The notes below the pieces were generated by a model. The model saw nothing but the letters and a program-made list of their open reading frames with translations. It ran no database searches and was not told the origin of the DNA. A stretch of DNA of 9,714 nt, taken from JAATGA01 sp047605605 (GTDB lineage Bacteria; Pseudomonadota; Alphaproteobacteria; Rhodobacterales; Rhodobacteraceae). Of this stretch, positions 5,941 through 9,714 are shown one piece after another. The stretch spans positions 1 to 9,714 of the forward strand of contig JASGFG010000103.1 of NCBI GenBank assembly GCA_047605605.1. Reading direction: 5' to 3'. How positions within the stretch are numbered: the stretch's first letter is position 1; the number at the start of each line of letters is the position of its first letter. Made by a program: the position numbers and the translations under genes.

Positions 5941-6915
5941 GTGGCGAAAGACATCGCAAGGGATGCCGGCCCGCTGGCCCCCGTGATCGCCCTGTCCGCG
6001 CAGGTGCAACAGGGGCTGATCGGGCATGAGGTTCTGGTCGAACGGTTGACGACCGCCCTGCTGGCAGGGGGGCATGTGCTGATCGAGGGACCGCCGGGGC
6101 TAGCGAAGACCCGGGCGGTCAAGCGGCTGGCGGCGGGCCTTGCGGGCAGTTTCGCCCGCATCCAGTGCACGCCCGACCTGATGCCGTCCGACATCATCGG
6201 CACGCAGGTGTTCCGCCCCGACGGTGGGCGCTTCGATTTCCAGCCCGGCCCGGTGTTTCACGAACTGGTGCTGGTGGACGAGATCAACCGCGCGCCCCCC
6301 AAGGTGCAATCCGCCCTGCTGGAGGCGATGGCCGAGGCGCAGGTGACGGCAGGCGGCGCCACCCGCCCGCTGCCCGATCCGTTCATGGTGGTGGCCACCC
6401 AGAACTCGATCGAGCACGAAGGCACCTTTCCCCTGCCCGAGGCGCAGCTGGACCGTTTCCTGCTGCACCTCGACCTGGCCCTGCCGGGGGCCGAGGCGGA
6501 GCGGGCGATCCTCGATCTGGTCGAAGGCGAGGGGCGGGGCGAGCCGCCCGTGCCAGCGGTGCAGTTGGACGGGGCGGCGATCCATGCGGCGCGGGCGGCG
6601 GTGGCGGGCGTGCATCTGGCCCCGGCGCTGAAGGATTTCATCGTGCGGCTGGTCGTTGCCACCCGCGATCCGCAGGGCCCGCTGGAGGGGCTGGTGGAAC
6701 ATGCCGTCTCGCCCCGCGGCACGCTGGCCCTGGCGGCTTCGGCGCGGGCGAGGGCGGCGCTGTCGGGTCGCGACCATGCCCTGCCCGAAGATGTCGATGC
6801 GCTGGCGGCGGATGCCTTGTCGCACCGCCTGATCCCCAGCTGGCGGGCGACGTCGGAGGGGCTTTCCTCGCGCGATCTGATCGCCCGGCTTTTGTCGCAT
6901 GTCCGGCCGTGGTGA
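5941..6915 (+). CDS. moxR: MoxR-family AAA+ ATPase
   Basis: The 324-residue ATPase has the usual length and order of MoxR proteins. Walker A is GPPGLAKT (50-57), Walker B is LVLVDE (109-114) within DEINRAPPKVQSALLEAM, and sensor 1 is Asn155 in VVATQNSIEHEGTFPLPEAQLDRF, where family members usually have NPIEQEGTYPLPEAQLDRF. A sensor-2 type Arg259 lies in SPRGTLAL of the C-terminal lid. MoxR proteins are cytoplasmic chaperone-like ATPases that work with VWA proteins encoded beside them, in mxa operons to help metal loading or maturation of methanol dehydrogenase (MxaR). The start is GTG at 5941 because of the strong ribosome site and the family's N-terminus; the open frame reaches much further upstream but through a terminator hairpin. 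It is the first gene of the second string and overlaps the DUF58 gene by 17 nt. Confidence 0.95.
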   Translation: MAKDIARDAGPLAPVIALSAQVQQGLIGHEVLVERLTTALLAGGHVLIEGPPGLAKTRAVKRLAAGLAGSFARIQCTPDLMPSDIIGTQVFRPDGGRFDFQPGPVFHELVLVDEINRAPPKVQSALLEAMAEAQVTAGGATRPLPDPFMVVATQNSIEHEGTFPLPEAQLDRFLLHLDLALPGAEAERAILDLVEGEGRGEPPVPAVQLDGAAIHAARAAVAGVHLAPALKDFIVRLVVATRDPQGPLEGLVEHAVSPRGTLALAASARARAALSGRDHALPEDVDALAADALSHRLIPSWRATSEGLSSRDLIARLLSHVRPW

Positions 6916-7744
6916 TCCCGCCCGGATCGGCGCCGCCACCCTGATGGCGCTGGAGGGGGCCGCCATCCGCGCCGGTCGCGAGGCGGCCAGCCTTGCCGAA
7001 CGGCCCGGCACCACCCCGACCCGCCGCCGCGGCCAGGGGCACGAGATCCGCGAGATCCGCCCCTTTGCCGAAGGCGACGATCCCCGCCATATCGACGCCG
7101 CCGCCACCGCCCGCTCGGGCAGCCCGCAGGTCCGCAGCTTTCACGAGGATCGCGAGCGCAGCCTGATGCTGATCGCCGATTTCCGCCGCCCAATGCTGTG
7201 GGGCACGCAGGGCCGCCTGCGGTCCGTCGCGGCGGCCGAGGTTCTGGCGCTGGCCGGATGGCGCGCGGTGCTGGAAGGGGGGGCGGTCGGTGTCGTCGCG
7301 CTGACCGATGCGGGGCCGGAGGTGCAGATGCCCCGCCCGCGCCATCGCGGCATGGCGCTGGTCGCGGGCTGTCTGGAGCGCGCGCATGAGGCGGCGCTGG
7401 TCTATCGCGGGCCGGTGCGGCCGCTGGCGCCCGACCTGTTGCGCGCGGCGCGACAGGTGCCGCGCGGCGCGGGGGCGGTGCTGGCGAGTGCGCTGGACAA
7501 TCCGGGCGAGGGGTTGGATGCCGCGCTGGCCGCGCTTGGCGCGCGCGGCCCCCTGCGGCTGATCCTGATCGAGGACCCGTTCGAGACGGCGCCCCCCGCC
7601 CGCCCCCTGCCCTGGCTGGGGCCGCAGGGACCGGCCTTTGCCCGGTTCACGGGCCTGCCCGCCGCCCGCGCGGCACGGGCACAGGCGCTGGCCCGGCCGG
7701 GAGTGCAGGTGCAACGGCTGTCCTCGACCGGCGGGCCGTCATGA
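6899..7744 (+). CDS. DUF58-domain protein, MxaS-like
   Basis: The 281-residue protein has the DUF58 signature at about 45-103: GQGHEIREIRPFAEGDDPRHID, then QVRSFHEDRERSLMLIADF. In most DUF58 proteins IDW follows GDDxRxI and a DxSxSM-type loop follows the beta strand; here these read IDA and DFRRPML, so the VWA-like metal site is degenerate. There is no membrane span, as in MxaS and unlike longer DUF58 proteins. DUF58 proteins accompany MoxR ATPases and VWA proteins, and MxaS is required for active methanol dehydrogenase in methylotrophs, though the molecular role is unclear. The ATG at 6899 lies 17 nt inside moxR and has no clear ribosome site; an in-frame ATG at 6944 would drop 15 residues. 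The stop overlaps the next ATG (ATGA). Confidence 0.9.
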   Translation: MSGRGDPARIGAATLMALEGAAIRAGREAASLAERPGTTPTRRRGQGHEIREIRPFAEGDDPRHIDAAATARSGSPQVRSFHEDRERSLMLIADFRRPMLWGTQGRLRSVAAAEVLALAGWRAVLEGGAVGVVALTDAGPEVQMPRPRHRGMALVAGCLERAHEAALVYRGPVRPLAPDLLRAARQVPRGAGAVLASALDNPGEGLDAALAALGARGPLRLILIEDPFETAPPARPLPWLGPQGPAFARFTGLPAARAARAQALARPGVQVQRLSSTGGPS

Positions 7745-8088
7745 CGCCCGAGGTCGTGGCCCAGCTTCACCCCCCGCGCCTGCCGCAGGCCTTTACCGCG
7801 CTTGGGCCTGCCGATCTGCTGGCCGCCTTTGGCGCGGGGCTGGTGCTGGCGGCCCTGGTCCTGGTGGTGGCGGCGCCGCTGCTGCGCCGGCGTCCGCGCC
7901 GGTTGCGCCCGGCCGAGCGGATCGCGGCCGCCGCAACCCTGCCGCCGCAGGACCGGCAACTGGCGCTGCTGCGGCTGCTGGCCGAAGGGGGCGGCACGCT
8001 GCCGGACGACCTGCGCGCCGCGGTCTATGCGGGCCGGGCCGACCCTGCGCGGATCGAGGCGCTGATCCTGGGCGGGGGTCGGCGGTGA
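7741..8088 (+). CDS. Small single-span membrane protein, DUF4381-like
   Basis: The 115-residue product has a short N-terminal arm with LHPPRLP (9-15), one strong membrane span (about 26-48), an Arg-rich stop-transfer stretch RRRPRRLR (49-56) and a small helical cytoplasmic tail ending in LRAAVYAGRADPARIEALI. This topology, and the position between a DUF58 gene and a VWA gene, match DUF4381-type proteins of MoxR/VWA operons, which are usually somewhat longer. In mxa operons this slot holds MxaA, which is far larger, so this is not a normal MxaA. The start overlaps the DUF58 stop (ATGA) and the stop overlaps the next start (GTGA), which strongly supports it as a real gene. The DUF4381 relation rests on topology and a few residues, so treat it as tentative. 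Confidence 0.75.
   Translation: MTPEVVAQLHPPRLPQAFTALGPADLLAAFGAGLVLAALVLVVAAPLLRRRPRRLRPAERIAAAATLPPQDRQLALLRLLAEGGGTLPDDLRAAVYAGRADPARIEALILGGGRR
8074..8078 (+). promoter_or_regulatory. Ribosome binding site deciding the first VWA gene start
   Basis: GGGGG lies six bases before the GTG at 8085, whose GTGA overlap matches the junction style of the operon. It selects this start over the very long open frame that continues upstream to 7638 through two other genes. Confidence 0.5.
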
Positions 8089-9023
8089 TCGGGCTGGCCT
8101 TTCCGCTTGCGCTGCTGCTTTTGCCCGTGCCGCTGCTGGCGCGGCTGCTGCCGCCGCGCGCGGCCGCGGGGCAGGCGATGGTCCTGCCCTCGGCCATTGC
8201 CGCCGCGGCCATGCCCGCCCGCGGTCCGGCAGTCTGGCGCGGGCATCTGCTGGCTGCGCTGGTCTGGGCCTGCCTTTGCCTTGCCCTTGCCCAGCCCGAG
8301 CGGATGGAGATGGTGGCCGACCGCAGCGCCTCGGGGCGCGACATCATGATCGCGCTGGACATGTCGGGCAGCATGGAAACGCCCGACTTCGCGCTGGACG
8401 GGGAAACCGTCACCCGGCTGGCGGCGGTGAAGCGCGTGGCCGAGGGCTTCATCCGGGCACGGCAGGGCGATCGGATCGGGCTGGTGATCTTTGCCGACCG
8501 CGCCTATGTGGCGGCGCCGCTGACCCATGACCTTCCCGCCGTCGCCCGCGCGCTGGACGAGGCGCAGATCGGCCTGACCGGCCGGTCCACCGCCATTTCC
8601 GACGGCCTGGGACTGGCGCTGAAGCGCATCCTGGCCGACCCTTCGCCGTCCCGTGTCATCGTGCTGCTGTCGGACGGGCGCGATACAGCCGCGCGGCTGG
8701 ATGCGCAGCAGGTGGCGCGGCTGGCGGCGGAAAATGGCGTGCGCATCCATACCGTTGCCCTGGGGCCCGAGGATATGGAAAGCCGCCCCGCCGCCCGCGA
8801 TGCGGTGGATATCGCCACGCTGCGCGGCATTGCGGTGGCGGCGGGCGGGCAGACCTTTCGCGTCCGCAGCATGGACGACCTGACCGCCATGGCCGCCGAT
8901 CTGGACCGGCTGGAGCCGAACCCCTCGACCCGCCCGCCGGTGGCGGTGCCGCGGGCGCTGTGGGTCTGGCCGGCGGCGGCGGCGCTGATCCTGGCGCTGG
9001 CGGCGGGGGGGCTGCGGGAATGA
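8085..9023 (+). CDS. VWA-domain membrane protein, MxaC/BatA-like
   Basis: The 312-residue protein has two N-terminal membrane segments (about 3-19 and 53-70), a VWA domain (about 84-275) and a final span (about 292-308), the BatA/MxaC layout. The metal-ion site is complete: DMSGS (Asp92, Ser94, Ser96), Thr169 in GRSTAISDGL and Asp197 in LLSDGRD. An intact site implies divalent-metal-dependent ligand binding, probably outside the cytoplasmic membrane surface, where such proteins are thought to meet periplasmic client enzymes. The start is GTG at 8085, overlapping the preceding stop (GTGA), with GGGGG six bases upstream. The stop overlaps the second VWA gene (ATGA). In methylotrophs MxaC works with MxaR, S, A, K and L in metal insertion into methanol dehydrogenase; here the client is unknown. 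Confidence 0.92.
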   Translation: MIGLAFPLALLLLPVPLLARLLPPRAAAGQAMVLPSAIAAAAMPARGPAVWRGHLLAALVWACLCLALAQPERMEMVADRSASGRDIMIALDMSGSMETPDFALDGETVTRLAAVKRVAEGFIRARQGDRIGLVIFADRAYVAAPLTHDLPAVARALDEAQIGLTGRSTAISDGLGLALKRILADPSPSRVIVLLSDGRDTAARLDAQQVARLAAENGVRIHTVALGPEDMESRPAARDAVDIATLRGIAVAAGGQTFRVRSMDDLTAMAADLDRLEPNPSTRPPVAVPRALWVWPAAAALILALAAGGLRE

Positions 9024-9714
9024 GTGTGCTGCTGCTGCGCCCGCTGTGGCTGATCGCATTGCTGCCGGTGCTGGCGGCGGCGGTCTGGGTGCGGCGCAGG
9101 CGGCTTGCGGGGGACTGGGCACAGGTGGTGGACCCGGCGCTGATGCCGGCGCTGCGCCGGCTGGGCCTTCTGGCCGAGGGCGGGCGGAACCGGACGGCGA
9201 TGCTGCCCTTTCTGGCCGCCGCGGTGATGTCGGTCGCGCTGGCGGGGCCGGCGGTGCTGCGCCCCGGCGCCGTGGCCTGGAAGGCGCTGGACCCGATGGT
9301 CCTGATGCTGGACCTGTCGCCCTCGGTCGTGGCCGATGTGCGGGTGCTGGGCGACCTTCAGGTCGCGGCCGCCACCCTGCTTGCGCGGTCCGAGGGGCGG
9401 CCGGTGGGCATGGTGGTCTATGCCGCCGATGCCTATCTCGCCTCGGCGCCGACCAGCGATGCGCAAAGCCTGCAAGGGCTGATCGCGGTTCTGGGGCAGG
9501 GGACGATGCCGGTCGTGGGCAGCCGGCCGGACATCGCCCTGTCGATGGCGCGCGACCTGTTCGGCGGCAAAGACGGGCCGGGGATCGGCGGCGCCGATCT
9601 GGTGGTGATCTCGGACGGGGGCGGCGCCGGTCCGCGCGCGACGGAAGAGGCCGCGCGTCTGGCCCATGACGGCGCGCGGGTCTGGGCGCTGGCCCTGCCG
9701 CGCGCGGCCGAGGG
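9020..9714 (+). CDS. Second VWA-domain membrane protein, MxaL/BatB-like (3' end outside window)
   Basis: About 231 residues are visible and the frame is open at the right edge. There are two N-terminal membrane segments (about 4-24 and 61-80), then a VWA domain from about 92. The metal site has DLSPS (Asp98, Ser100, Ser102) and Asp199 in VVISDGG. The usual Thr position is unclear: GTMPVVGSRPDIAL (161-174) offers Thr162 or Ser168, so this site diverges from the first VWA protein. The N-terminal pattern and place after the MxaC-like gene fit MxaL or BatB. The ATG overlaps the previous stop (ATGA). Typical family members end shortly after the VWA domain, or carry a TPR extension in BatB/BatC fusions; the missing end would decide. 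Confidence 0.88.
   Translation, partial: MSVLLLRPLWLIALLPVLAAAVWVRRRRLAGDWAQVVDPALMPALRRLGLLAEGGRNRTAMLPFLAAAVMSVALAGPAVLRPGAVAWKALDPMVLMLDLSPSVVADVRVLGDLQVAAATLLARSEGRPVGMVVYAADAYLASAPTSDAQSLQGLIAVLGQGTMPVVGSRPDIALSMARDLFGGKDGPGIGGADLVVISDGGGAGPRATEEAARLAHDGARVWALALPRAAE

Noticed and set aside
7638..8084. Upstream extension of the first VWA gene
   Set aside because: It is only the absence of stops across the DUF58 and 115-residue genes; the GTG at 8085 gives the expected N-terminal membrane segment.
8025..9667. Minus-strand frames of 365 and 387 residues opposite the VWA genes
   Set aside because: Low-complexity Arg/Gln/His/Pro-rich translations with no recognisable domain; the + strand encodes two clear VWA proteins.
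9046..9669. A 207-residue + strand frame inside the second VWA gene
   Set aside because: Gly/Ala/Arg-rich shadow in another frame; the frame from 9020 has membrane spans, a VWA metal site and an ATGA junction.

Overview
The window is very GC-rich, with strong G/C at third codon positions and tightly packed genes all on the + strand. Codon use, protein families and a probable Rhodobacteraceae-type intergenic motif suggest an alphaproteobacterium of the Rhodobacter/Paracoccus group. This is inferred from gene style and family recognition, not from a marker gene.

Region 1 (1-5673) is one uninterrupted, translationally coupled gene string. It starts with the last codons of an upstream gene. Next come a FIST-domain protein and a soluble hybrid histidine kinase of the NahK/ErcS type. 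A membrane sensor kinase with its OmpR-family response regulator follows, and then two small predicted exported proteins that I cannot name. Every junction is a 1-, 4- or 11-nt overlap. The FIST plus NahK-like pairing matches the layout of NosP-NahK (a FIST-domain haem protein that signals nitric oxide to a hybrid kinase in Pseudomonas). The hybrid kinase here has no membrane segment and no obvious PAS domain of its own, which fits a sensor supplied by the FIST partner.

Region 2 (5674-5940) is the only real intergenic gap. It holds a 9-bp perfect GC hairpin just after the last gene, an AT-rich motif of the kind often seen after genes in Rhodobacteraceae, and a strong ribosome binding site for the next gene. 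I could not identify a promoter.

Region 3 (5941-9714) is a second overlapping gene string: MoxR-type AAA+ ATPase, DUF58 protein, a 115-residue single-span membrane protein, a VWA-domain membrane protein, and a second VWA membrane protein cut by the window edge. This is the MoxR/VWA layout known from the mxaRSACKL block (needed for metal insertion or maturation of PQQ methanol dehydrogenase) and from bat operons. It looks like a reduced form, with a mini-protein in the MxaA position and nothing in the MxaK position.

Together the window looks like a signalling module beside a periplasmic-enzyme maturation module. A plausible client is a PQQ-dependent alcohol dehydrogenase, but no dehydrogenase, cytochrome or PQQ gene lies in this window, so the client is inferred from homology of the maturation genes only. 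No tRNA, rRNA, CRISPR array, insertion sequence or phage feature was seen.
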